Below are positions 1 to 7,556 of a DNA stretch of 34,123 nucleotides, in pieces (within the stretch, counting starts at the first letter, position 1; each line of letters begins with the position of its first letter). The translations under genes and the position numbers were made by a program. Source of the DNA: Elusimicrobiales bacterium (GTDB lineage: Bacteria > Elusimicrobiota > Elusimicrobia > Elusimicrobiales > Elusimicrobiaceae); the NCBI GenBank assembly GCA_041651175.1, contig JBAZJT010000021.1, forward strand, positions 1 through 34,123, read 5' to 3'. The notes under the pieces are model-generated. The model was not told where the DNA came from and did no database searches. It was given only the letters and a program-made list of their open reading frames with translations.

Positions 1-75
1 TCCATTTCCAGCGTCATGGCTTAGTTTACGAACGACGGAGCGCAAACGGACGATTTCAGCGCGGTTCAGGCTCAT
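1..75 (-). CDS. Possible N-terminus of a minus-strand gene leaving the window
   Basis: Reading the minus strand from an ATG at 75-73, 25 codons run open to the window edge, starting MSLNRAEIVRLRSVVRKL and continuing SHDAGNG. The codons resemble those of neighbouring genes. The 'LSHDxxN' stretch faintly recalls a histidine-kinase H-box, but 25 residues cannot establish a family. No convincing ribosome binding site lies upstream, and the plus frame starting at base 2 is also open here, so the two readings compete. Confidence 0.25.
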   Translation of the reverse strand, partial: MSLNRAEIVRLRSVVRKLSHDAGNG

Positions 76-113
76 CTTGTGTTGGAAACGAGCATTCCTT
101 CAGGCTCATCTTG
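65..113. repeat. 15-bp direct repeat, 34-bp period
   Basis: The sequence TTCAGGCTCATCTTG occurs perfectly at 65-79 and 99-113, and both copies are followed a few bases later by TTGGA. Its core (TTCAGGCTCAT) appears a third time in inverted orientation near the right edge at 34018-34028. This may mark a small rearrangement at the 5' end of the neighbouring ORF. Confidence 0.6.
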
Positions 114-616
114 CATTGGATAATTCTGGGTATCGCCCAAAGGACAGGCATTATGATATTTCCTGCGGAACCACTACTGTGCATGTCATGCCGGAAATAA
201 TAACCTACAGCGAATGGCTGTGGGAACCACAGATACTTCCGCTGGATGAGAACCGGGTGCTTGCCGTTTCGGTCAATTACATCCCCGGTTCCGGCGACGA
301 AGAAGTAAGCGGCGATTGCGACCTGGTCAAAATAGACTGCTCCCGCAATGAAACCACGGTTATACACAGGAATATAAACTGCCTCCCCCGGCTGACTTTG
401 TTTGCCCGAAACAACATTGTTACGACGCTGCTTGACGACAAAAGCCTGCTGTTCCTGAACAGTGATTTTACCCGGAAAAAGGGATTTGCCGTTACCGGCT
501 GCAGGGAGTATGGTTCAATAACATGGACGGACGACGGCTCCTTCATTTTCATAGAATGCGACGAATCGCTGTACCAGGTCGGCGCCTATTCCGGCACGGC
601 GGGTGAACCGCGCTGA
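77..616 (+). CDS. Hypothetical protein, start unresolved (possibly 5'-truncated)
   Basis: I do not recognise this protein. The frame is open from base 2, so the gene may begin outside the window, at the TTG at 77, or at ATG 188 (MPEIITYSEW). From about residue 25 onward the codon use is like that of genuine neighbours, and the sequence alternates short beta-type segments with turns (for example 'GSITWTDDGSFIFIE'), compatible with a beta-propeller or other all-beta fold. It has no signal peptide or membrane segment in the visible part. The first ~13 codons lie inside the 15-bp direct repeat, so the present 5' end may be the product of a rearrangement, leaving a fragment of a longer gene. No ribosome binding site decides the start. 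That the body is coding is fairly sure; its function is unknown. Confidence 0.55.
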   Translation: MCWKRAFLQAHLALDNSGYRPKDRHYDISCGTTTVHVMPEIITYSEWLWEPQILPLDENRVLAVSVNYIPGSGDEEVSGDCDLVKIDCSRNETTVIHRNINCLPRLTLFARNNIVTTLLDDKSLLFLNSDFTRKKGFAVTGCREYGSITWTDDGSFIFIECDESLYQVGAYSGTAGEPR

Positions 617-778
617 CCGCCCTGTCAGCCGCGCGGGCCGGGTTTTATGATAGAATAACCTTGTTCTCGCTTCCCCCAATATGACGAAGTTGCGCCGTGC
701 CTTCATAGATACCCGCAATGCAAAAGAGCGCGGGCGGTTTCGTCCGCTCCCGTCCCGTTGCGCTGACATGGAGATTTC
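617..778 (+). promoter_or_regulatory. kdp promoter and ~120-nt leader
   Basis: An extended -10 element, TG at 648-649 followed by TAGAAT at 651-656, is the best promoter candidate; no good -35 is visible at 16-18 bp. Transcription would start near 663, leaving about 115 nt of leader before kdpA. The leader holds a bulged hairpin at 731-752 (CGGG/CCCG and CGG/CCG arms). A ribosome binding site GGAG (770-773) sits 5 nt before ATG 779. I saw no recognisable riboswitch consensus. Confidence 0.4.
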
Positions 779-2419
779 ATGAATTACACGCAGATAGCCG
801 TTTATGCCGTCGCGCTGGGTTTGCTTTCGCCGCCGCTGGGGATTTACATGGCCGCCGCGCTGGAAAATTCCAGCCGGCTTCAGTCCCGGATATTCGGCCC
901 TGCCGAGAGGCTGATATACAGGCTTTGCGGCATTGACGCAGACGAAGCGATGAACTGGAAGGAATATCTGCGCGCCCTGCTGGTTTTCAGCTTTTTCTGC
1001 TTCGCGGCGGTGTTTGTGATGCAGCTTTTGCAGGGAAAGCTGCCGCTTAACCCCAACGGGCTGGGGGCGGTTGAGTGGATGTCCGCGCTCAACACCGCAG
1101 TCAGCTTCATGACAAACACCAACTGGCAGGGATACGCGGGCGAGACGACGATGAGCCATTTCACCCAGATGGCGGGGCTTGCCGTGCAGAATTTCCTCAG
1201 CGCGGCGGCGGGAATTGCGGTGATGGCGGCGATGGTGCGCGGCCTTGCAAAGCGCACGGAAACGCTGGGCAATTTCTGGGGCGATATGACGCGGATTACG
1301 GTGCGGCTGCTACTGCCGCTGTCGCTGCTTGCGGCGGGGCTGCTGGTCTGGCAGGGCGTGCCGCAGACTTTCGCGCCCAACGCGCGGGCGGTTACGGTGG
1401 AAGGGGCCGCGCAAACCATACCGCTGGGGCCTGCCGCCTCGCAAATCGCCATAAAGCAGATAGGCACCAACGGCGGCGGCTATTACAATGCCAATTCCGC
1501 CCATCCGCTTGAAAATCCGACGCCGCTAAGCAATTTCATTGAAATGCTGGCCCTTCTGCTGCTGCCGGCGGCCTGCGTTTTCGCCTACGGCGAAATGGCC
1601 GGGAACCGGCGGCACGGCGCGCTGCTGTTTGCGGTGATGCTGGCCTTCTGGGCGGCGGGGCTGGCGGTTTCGCTATGGGCGGAAAGCGGAAATCCGGCGG
1701 CATTGGAGGGAAAAGAGGTCCGCTTCGGCATAACCAACAGCGTTATATGGGCCGTGTCCACCACCGCCGCGTCCAACGGCTCGGTGAATGCGATGCACTC
1801 CAGCCTCTCGCCGCTGGCGGGCGGAACCGCGCTGTTTAACATAATGCTGGGCGAGGTCGTCTTCGGCGGCGCCGGCTCCGGCATGTACGGAATGCTGCTG
1901 TTTGTGCTGCTGACGGTATTTTTATGCGGGCTTATGGTGGGCCGGACGCCGGAATACCTGGGCAGGAAAATAGAGAAAAACGAGATTCTGCTGACCATAA
2001 TCGGGGTGCTGGCTCCGGGCGCGGCCATACTGGCGGGCGCGGCGCTGTCCTGCGCGGTTCCGGCGGCGCTGGCCAGCCTGTCCTGCGGCGCGCCGCACGG
2101 CTTTAGCGAACTGCTCTATGCCTGGACCTCCGCCGCCGGCAACAACGGCAGCGCGTTTGCCGGGCTAAACGCCAACACACCGTTTTTCAACATCGGGCTG
2201 GCCGCCGCCATGCTTATAGGCAGGTTCGCGGTTATAATACCGTGCCTTGCCATAGCCGGCGGCATGGGGCTTAAAAAGCAATGCCCCCCCTCCGCCGGGA
2301 CGCTGCCGACGGACACTCTCACCTTCGGCGCGCTGCTGGGCGCGGTGATACTGATTGTGGGCGGGCTGACTTTTTTCCCGGCGCTGGCCTTAGGTCCGCT
2401 GGCGGAACATCTTTTATGA
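779..2419 (+). CDS. kdpA: K+-transporting ATPase subunit A (KdpA)
   Basis: KdpA is the K+-binding, channel-like membrane subunit of the high-affinity KdpFABC uptake pump of the inner membrane. The 546-residue product is close to the usual ~557. Conserved selectivity-filter loops are visible: TNTNWQGY near residue 117, GTNGGGYYNANSAHP near 233, TTAASNGSVNAM near 330 and SAAGNNGSAFAG near 450, separated by many hydrophobic helices. The N-terminus lacks any signal peptide other than the first helix, as usual. ATG 779 is preceded by GGAG at a 5-nt spacing. The stop overlaps the start of kdpB (ATGA). A separate kdpF was not found upstream, but such ~30-residue proteins are easily missed. Expression in other bacteria responds to K+ limitation; no regulator gene is adjacent here. 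Confidence 0.97.
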   Translation: MNYTQIAVYAVALGLLSPPLGIYMAAALENSSRLQSRIFGPAERLIYRLCGIDADEAMNWKEYLRALLVFSFFCFAAVFVMQLLQGKLPLNPNGLGAVEWMSALNTAVSFMTNTNWQGYAGETTMSHFTQMAGLAVQNFLSAAAGIAVMAAMVRGLAKRTETLGNFWGDMTRITVRLLLPLSLLAAGLLVWQGVPQTFAPNARAVTVEGAAQTIPLGPAASQIAIKQIGTNGGGYYNANSAHPLENPTPLSNFIEMLALLLLPAACVFAYGEMAGNRRHGALLFAVMLAFWAAGLAVSLWAESGNPAALEGKEVRFGITNSVIWAVSTTAASNGSVNAMHSSLSPLAGGTALFNIMLGEVVFGGAGSGMYGMLLFVLLTVFLCGLMVGRTPEYLGRKIEKNEILLTIIGVLAPGAAILAGAALSCAVPAALASLSCGAPHGFSELLYAWTSAAGNNGSAFAGLNANTPFFNIGLAAAMLIGRFAVIIPCLAIAGGMGLKKQCPPSAGTLPTDTLTFGALLGAVILIVGGLTFFPALALGPLAEHLL

Positions 2420-4458
2420 GCAAAACCTTCTGGGATAGGAAGCTGGTCCTGCGCGCGGCGGCGGACGCTTTTGCCAAGCTCAATCCGGCGGTTCAGCTTG
2501 GCAATCCGGTGATGTTTGTAACACTCCTCGGCGCCGCTGTGGTGACGTGCTGTGTAATCCTGCGGCTGCCGCATATCCCCGGTTTTGAGCTGCAAATCGC
2601 GCTGTGGCTGTGGTTTACGGTGCTGTTTGCCAATTTCGCCGAGGCGCTGGCCGAGGGGCACGGCAAGGCCCGCGCCGAATCGCTGCGCAAATCCCGGGTG
2701 GAAATAATCGCCCGCCGGATTGAAAACGGCAGGGAGGAAAAAGTCTCCGCCTCCGCGCTACGCAGGGGCGACACCGTGGTCTGCGAGGCCGGGGACATGA
2801 TTCCCGGCGACGGCGAAGTGGCCGAAGGCATCGCCACCGTGGACGAATCCGCCATAACCGGAGAATCCGCGCCCGTCATCCGCGAAAGCGGCGGCGACAG
2901 AAGCGCGGTTACCGGCGGCACAAGAGTGCTGAGCGACAGAATTGTTGTCCGCATCTCCGCCGACCCCGGGCAGAGCTTCGTGGACCGGATGATAGCCCTT
3001 ATAGAAAACTCCGCCCGCCAGAAAACGCCCAACGAGACCGCGCTTAACATGGTGCTGGCCGCGCTGACGGTTATTTTCCTGCTGGCGGTGGTTTCGCTGA
3101 AGTTTTTCGCGGATTACGCGGCGGCCTCCGCCGGGCAGGATTTGTCCGCCGTGGTAACGGTTCCGGTGCTTGTGTCGCTGCTGGTCTGCCTGATACCCAC
3201 CACCATAGGCGGGCTTTTAAGCGCCATCGGCATAGCCGGAATGGACCGGATGCTCCAGAAAAACGTGATAGCCAAAAGCGGCCGCGCGGTTGAGGCCGCC
3301 GGCGACATAGACGTGCTGCTGCTGGACAAAACCGGCACCATCACCTTCGGCAACAGGATGGCAAGCGCTTTTATCCCCGCGCCGGGGGTAACGGAGCAGG
3401 AGCTGGCGCAGGCCGCGCAGCTGGCCTCCCTCTCCGACGAGACGCCGGAGGGCCGCTCCATAACCGCGCTGGCCAAGTCAAAATTCCAGCTGCGCGCGGA
3501 GGGGCTGCAGCCCCACGAGGCGAAATTCATCCCCTTTTCCGCCATGACGCAATGCAGCGGAGTGGAGTTGCATAACCCGCCGCGGAAAATACTGAAAGGC
3601 TCCATCGCCGCCATCAGGGGACTGTGCGCGTTCCCGCCGGAGCTGGAGGAGCGGCAGGCCGCCATAGCCAATTCCGGCGGCACGCCGCTGGCGGTGGTTG
3701 ACAACGGCAGGGCGCTGGGGCTTATACACCTCAAAGACGTGGTCAAGGGCGGCATAAAGGAGCGTTTCACGCAATTGCGCAAGATGGGAATCAAAACCAT
3801 CATGATAACGGGCGACAATCCGCTTACCGCCGCCGCCATCGCAGCCGAGGCCGGGGTAGACGATTTTATGGCGCAGGCCACGCCCGAATCCAAGCTGGCG
3901 CGCATACGGCAGGAGCAATCCTCCGGCAGGCTGGTGGCCATGACCGGCGACGGCACCAACGACGCTCCCGCTCTGGCGCAGGCCGACGTGGCCGTAACCA
4001 TGAACACCGGCACACAGGCCGCGCGCGAAGCCGGCAATATGGTGGATCTGGACAGCAACCCCACCAAACTTATAGAGATAGTGGAAACCGGCAAGCAGCT
4101 TCTCATGACGCGCGGCGCGCTGACCACATTCAGCATCGCAAACGACGTTGCCAAGTATTTTGCCATAATCCCGGCGCTGTTTGGCGCGCTGTATGCGGCG
4201 GACGGCCACGCCGGGCCGCTGGCGTCGCTTAACATAATGCGGCTGCATTCGCCGCAAAGCGCGGTGCTCAGCGCGGTCATATTCAACGCGCTGATAATAA
4301 TCGCGCTGATTCCGCTGGCGCTGCGCGGCGTCAAATACGAGGCGGTGGACGCGCAAACCCTGCTGCGGCGCAATGTGCTGGTCTACGGCGCGGGCGGGGT
4401 TATCGCGCCGTTTATCGGCATAAAGCTGCTGGATATGGTGATAGGGCTTGTCATATGA
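2416..4458 (+). CDS. kdpB: K+-transporting P-type ATPase subunit B (KdpB)
   Basis: KdpB is the ATP-hydrolysing P-type ATPase subunit that powers K+ uptake by KdpA. The 680-residue protein shows the actuator motif ITGES (near residue 149), the phosphorylation motif DKTGT (Asp about residue 304), the nucleotide-binding KGS and the hinge MTGDGTNDAPALAQADV. Transmembrane segments flank these domains. The start is ATG 2416, which overlaps the kdpA stop as ATGA; the frame is open further upstream to 2281, but that part overlaps kdpA and looks like shadow coding. Length and motifs are complete, so the pump should be functional. The gene is translationally coupled to kdpA and to kdpC. Confidence 0.97.
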   Translation: MSKTFWDRKLVLRAAADAFAKLNPAVQLGNPVMFVTLLGAAVVTCCVILRLPHIPGFELQIALWLWFTVLFANFAEALAEGHGKARAESLRKSRVEIIARRIENGREEKVSASALRRGDTVVCEAGDMIPGDGEVAEGIATVDESAITGESAPVIRESGGDRSAVTGGTRVLSDRIVVRISADPGQSFVDRMIALIENSARQKTPNETALNMVLAALTVIFLLAVVSLKFFADYAAASAGQDLSAVVTVPVLVSLLVCLIPTTIGGLLSAIGIAGMDRMLQKNVIAKSGRAVEAAGDIDVLLLDKTGTITFGNRMASAFIPAPGVTEQELAQAAQLASLSDETPEGRSITALAKSKFQLRAEGLQPHEAKFIPFSAMTQCSGVELHNPPRKILKGSIAAIRGLCAFPPELEERQAAIANSGGTPLAVVDNGRALGLIHLKDVVKGGIKERFTQLRKMGIKTIMITGDNPLTAAAIAAEAGVDDFMAQATPESKLARIRQEQSSGRLVAMTGDGTNDAPALAQADVAVTMNTGTQAAREAGNMVDLDSNPTKLIEIVETGKQLLMTRGALTTFSIANDVAKYFAIIPALFGALYAADGHAGPLASLNIMRLHSPQSAVLSAVIFNALIIIALIPLALRGVKYEAVDAQTLLRRNVLVYGAGGVIAPFIGIKLLDMVIGLVI

Positions 4459-5015
4459 AAACAACTCTTGCCGCGCTTAAATTCCTGATTTTAATGACCG
4501 TGCTAACCGGGCTTGCCTACCCGCTTGCCGTATGGATGTTCGCGCGAACTTTTTCCGGCGGCGCCGCCTCCGGCGGGCTTATATGGCGCGGCGGGCGGAT
4601 AATCGGCTCGAAGCTTGTGGCCCAGAATTTCACCGGGCCGGGATATTTCTGGCCGCGCCCCTCGGCGGTTGATTACAACCCCATGCCGTCCGGCGGCAGC
4701 AACCGCGCGCCGGGCAGCGCGGCATTGCGGGACGCCGCCAAAGCCCGCAGGGAAAAATTCGGAGCGGACGCCCCGGCGGATTTGATTTTCGCCTCCGGCA
4801 GCGGGCTGGACCCGCATATAAGCCCGCAGGCCGCGCTGGCGCAGTGCGCGCGCGTGGCCAAAGCGCGCGGCATTGACGAATCGCGGCTGGCCGCGCTGGC
4901 GCTATCCCGCGCCGAAGGCAGCCGTTCCGGCTTTTCCGGCGAACCGAGGGTGAACGTGCTGCTTCTAAACCTCGCGCTGGATGAGTGGCAGGCCGCAACA
5001 GCCGGGCATCCTTAA
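4455..5015 (+). CDS. kdpC: K+-transporting ATPase subunit C (KdpC)
   Basis: KdpC is the small periplasm-facing subunit that stabilises the KdpFABC complex. This 186-residue protein has the expected single N-terminal membrane helix (about residues 7-28, LIMTVLTGLAYPLAVWMF), followed by the family signatures 'GSKLVAQNF' and 'YFWPRPSAVDYNPMPSGGSN', then 'SGLDPHISPQAALAQCARVAKARG' typical of KdpC. ATG 4455 overlaps the kdpB stop by 4 nt. It is the last gene of the kdp operon: the next gene has its own promoter at about 5032-5059. No KdpD sensor kinase or KdpE regulator follows. Confidence 0.96.
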   Translation: MKTTLAALKFLILMTVLTGLAYPLAVWMFARTFSGGAASGGLIWRGGRIIGSKLVAQNFTGPGYFWPRPSAVDYNPMPSGGSNRAPGSAALRDAAKARREKFGADAPADLIFASGSGLDPHISPQAALAQCARVAKARGIDESRLAALALSRAEGSRSGFSGEPRVNVLLLNLALDEWQAATAGHP

Positions 5016-5031
5016 ACCGGAGCGCGGCTTT

Positions 5032-5059
5032 TTGTCCGGCGCGGGGAAATTGATACAAT
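5032..5059 (+). promoter_or_regulatory. Promoter for the protease-trpS-scpAB-galT operon (leaderless)
   Basis: A -35 TTGTCC (5032-5037) and an extended -10 TGaTACAAT (5051-5059) are separated by 16 bp. The start codon ATG at 5066 lies only 6 nt after the -10, so transcription should begin at or next to the ATG, giving a leaderless mRNA. No Shine-Dalgarno sequence is present between. Confidence 0.6.
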
Positions 5060-5065
5060 GAACTG

Positions 5066-5707
5066 ATGGAATGGATTTATCAGGCCCCCGTATTGTTTTT
5101 TTCAATAATATTCCATGAATTCGCCCACGGCTATATGGCCTTCCGCCGGGGCGACGACACCGCTTATCATTCCGGCAGGCTCACGCTTAACCCGCTGCCG
5201 CATATAGACTTCATGGGCACCATAGCGCTGCCCGTGCTTTGCCATTTCGCCGGACTGCCGATGTTCGGCTGGGCCAAGCCGGTGCCGATAAACCCGCTGC
5301 GGCTTTATACTCCCAGGACGGATGTGGTCAAGGTGGCGGCGTGCGGCCCGCTGTCAAACCTGCTGCTTGCCGCCGCCTGCGCGGTATTTATGAAACTGGC
5401 GCTGCTGGCGCGCGCTTCCCTGGGGCCGGAGATGACGGTTACCATGGTAAAGGCCATGGGTTTCGGCATCACCATAAATATAGTGCTGGCGGTATTCAAC
5501 CTTATACCGCTTGCTCCGCTGGACGGCTCGCGCATAGTGGCGGGGCTGCTGCCTTACAATATGGCGGCCCGCTACGAAAGCCACGCGCGCTACGCGCCGT
5601 TCATACTTATCGCGCTTATTTTCACCGGCGCGATAAAGTATCTGATACTGCCGCCGCTTGTGCTGGCGCTTTTCGTGCTGGCCAAAATGGGGCTTCCAAT
5701 GCTATGA
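5066..5707 (+). CDS. Site-2 protease family membrane metalloprotease (M50)
   Basis: This 213-residue polytopic membrane protein belongs to the compact bacterial M50/rhomboid-unrelated site-2 protease group, often annotated YwhC-like. The zinc motif HEFAH is at residues 17-21 inside the first membrane helix, and the second zinc/aspartate motif appears as NLIPLAPLDGSRI near residue 148. Four to six hydrophobic segments are visible. Homologues cut substrates within the membrane, but the target of this small subfamily is generally not known. There is no PDZ domain, unlike RseP. It is first in an operon with trpS, and its stop overlaps the trpS ATG (ATGA). Translation probably begins on a leaderless transcript. 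Confidence 0.9.
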   Translation: MEWIYQAPVLFFSIIFHEFAHGYMAFRRGDDTAYHSGRLTLNPLPHIDFMGTIALPVLCHFAGLPMFGWAKPVPINPLRLYTPRTDVVKVAACGPLSNLLLAAACAVFMKLALLARASLGPEMTVTMVKAMGFGITINIVLAVFNLIPLAPLDGSRIVAGLLPYNMAARYESHARYAPFILIALIFTGAIKYLILPPLVLALFVLAKMGLPML

Positions 5708-6792
5708 AGAAAAAACTGGTTTCCGGCATGAGAACCACGGGAAGATTGCATCTCGGCAATTATTTCGGCGCGCTAAAAAACTGGGCGCAGTTGCAGGACG
5801 GCTACGACTGCTATTTTTTCACCGCGGACTGGCATGTGCTTACCACAAAGCACGACAACACCGAAAATATCGTCTCCGACACGCGCGAGATGGTCATAGA
5901 CTGGCTCTGCGCCGGGCTGGACCCGCAAAAAGCCGTTATTTTCCGCCAGTCCGACGTGCCCGAACACGCCGAGCTTGCGCTGCTGCTGGGCATGATAACG
6001 CCGGTGGGCTGGCTGCTGCGCTGCCCGACATATAAAGAACAACTCATTGAAATTTTCCAGAAAAAATACGCGGGACAGATGGAGCATCACAAGACCGAAG
6101 ACGCGTCCAAACTGATGAGCGCGCTGAACCAGTCCGCCGGCATAGGCGGCGACGCGGAGCTTGCGGCAGCCTCCGAGCTGGCCTCTTTCGGTTTTCTGGG
6201 CTACCCGGTGCTGCAGGCCGCCGATATTTCGGTGCATGGCGGCGAGGTTGTGCCCGTGGGCCAGGACCAGGTGGCCCATATTGAAATCTCACGCGAGATA
6301 GCGCGCAAATTCAACGACTTGTACGGCGCGGTATTGCCGGAGCCGCAGCCGCTGCTAAGCCAGGTTCCGAAGGTGCCGGGGACAGACGGGCGCAAAATGT
6401 CCAAATCCTACGGCAATGCCATAGAGATGTGCGAAGCCGCGGATTCGGCGCAGAAAAAAGTTATGGCGATGTTTACCGACCCCGGCAAAAAGCGCGCCAA
6501 CGACAAGGGCAACCCGGACGGCTGCGTGGTGTTCGCCTTCCACAAAATCTGCAACCCGGATTTCAAAACCCGCGAAGGCGAATGCCGCGAGGGCGCAATC
6601 GGCTGCGTCAACTGCAAAAAGCATTTGTTCACATTCATGGAGCAGCAGCTCGCCGGCTTCCGCGAAAAGCGCAAGCCCTACGAATCCGACCCGCAGCTTG
6701 CCGATAAAATTCTGGCCGAAGGCGGGAAAAAGGCCCGCGCAAGCGCATCGGAAACCATGAAACTTGTCCGCAAAGCGATGAAACTGGCATGA
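5704..6792 (+). CDS. trpS: Tryptophanyl-tRNA synthetase
   Basis: TrpRS attaches tryptophan to its tRNA in the cytoplasm. The 362-residue class I synthetase has the HIGH-type motif HLGN at residues 16-19 (TTGRLHLGNYFGALKNW) and the KMSKS loop (GRKMSKSYGN) near residue 228. 'PVGQDQVAHIEISREIARKFN' is the family's tRNA/Trp pocket region. A small cluster of cysteines in the C-terminal part (CREGAIGCVNCKK) is seen in some TrpRS of this type. I chose ATG 5704, which overlaps the protease stop; a longer open frame upstream to 5239 lies over the protease gene and is not credible. The stop overlaps the scpA start. Confidence 0.96.
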   Translation: MKKKLVSGMRTTGRLHLGNYFGALKNWAQLQDGYDCYFFTADWHVLTTKHDNTENIVSDTREMVIDWLCAGLDPQKAVIFRQSDVPEHAELALLLGMITPVGWLLRCPTYKEQLIEIFQKKYAGQMEHHKTEDASKLMSALNQSAGIGGDAELAAASELASFGFLGYPVLQAADISVHGGEVVPVGQDQVAHIEISREIARKFNDLYGAVLPEPQPLLSQVPKVPGTDGRKMSKSYGNAIEMCEAADSAQKKVMAMFTDPGKKRANDKGNPDGCVVFAFHKICNPDFKTREGECREGAIGCVNCKKHLFTFMEQQLAGFREKRKPYESDPQLADKILAEGGKKARASASETMKLVRKAMKLA

Positions 6793-7553
6793 TTCAAACA
6801 GAACCGATAAAGGTTGAGATTGATGTTTTTGAAGGCCCGATGGACCTTCTGCTTTACCTGATTCGCAAGAACAATCTGGACATCTACGATATTCCCATCG
6901 CCCAGATAACTCACGAGTATCTGGCCTATCTGGATGTGATGCGCGATTTGAACCTGGACATCGCCGGCGATTTTCTGGTGATGGCGGCCACCCTGATGCA
7001 GATCAAGGCCAAGACGCTGCTGCCCTCGCAGGCCGACCCCGCAGCCGACGAAGGCCCCGACCCCGCAGCCGAGCTTATCGGCAAAATCACCGAGTATCAG
7101 AAATACAGGGAAGCCTCCAAATTCCTGGACGGGCAGTTTGAACAGTTCAAGGATGTCTATTACCGCGGCAGCCCGTTTTTCGCGGAGTCGGAAAAAGTCC
7201 TCAGTCTGGAGCTCTTTGAGCTGCTGGATGCCGTCAGGCGCGCCATGGAGCGCGTGGAGGACAGAGGCCCCGCCGGCGCGGTCAACGCCGAGCAGTTCCC
7301 CATTGAAACCCGGATGGACAAAATCCTGTCGCTGCTGGCCGCGCGGCCATGGACGCTTATTGACGATATTTTCGCCGGGGAGAATAAGCGCCTCGGCGTC
7401 ATCACCTGCTTTATGGCGCTGCTGGAGCTTATCAAGCTGCGTAAAATTATAGTCCGCCAGGACGCGCCGCTTGGCGAAATACGGGTATATCTCAGAAACG
7501 AGCCGGGCGAGCCGCCCAAGCCGCAAGAGGCCCCCCTGCTTGCCGGAGCGTGA
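6789..7553 (+). CDS. scpA: Segregation and condensation protein A
   Basis: ScpA is the kleisin subunit that bridges the SMC heads and ScpB in the bacterial condensin complex. The 254-residue protein opens with the canonical 'EIDVFEGPMDLLLYLIRKNNLDIYDIPI' region (cited in part; residues about 9-36), continues with 'ITHEYLAYLDVMRDLNLDIAGDFLVMAATL', and ends in a winged-helix segment with 'VITCFMALLELIKLRKI'. Length matches the family (about 240-270). ATG 6789 overlaps the trpS stop, and scpB follows after 3 nt, so the two condensin subunits are co-translated. No smc gene is in the window. Confidence 0.95.
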   Translation: MIQTEPIKVEIDVFEGPMDLLLYLIRKNNLDIYDIPIAQITHEYLAYLDVMRDLNLDIAGDFLVMAATLMQIKAKTLLPSQADPAADEGPDPAAELIGKITEYQKYREASKFLDGQFEQFKDVYYRGSPFFAESEKVLSLELFELLDAVRRAMERVEDRGPAGAVNAEQFPIETRMDKILSLLAARPWTLIDDIFAGENKRLGVITCFMALLELIKLRKIIVRQDAPLGEIRVYLRNEPGEPPKPQEAPLLAGA

Positions 7554-7556
7554 TTT

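Noticed and set aside
657..778. c-di-AMP (ydaO/kdp) riboswitch in the kdp leader
   Set aside because: I found only one bulged hairpin and none of the conserved riboswitch core that I could recognise.
3114..4464. Long minus-strand ORFs opposite kdpB (up to 419 codons) and similar ones opposite glgA, ispDF and galT
   Set aside because: They are antisense shadows produced by GC-rich third positions; they lack ribosome sites and recognisable motifs while the plus-strand genes have full family signatures.
5239..5703. Upstream extension of TrpRS
   Set aside because: It covers the M50 protease in another frame; the family N-terminus begins at ATG 5704.
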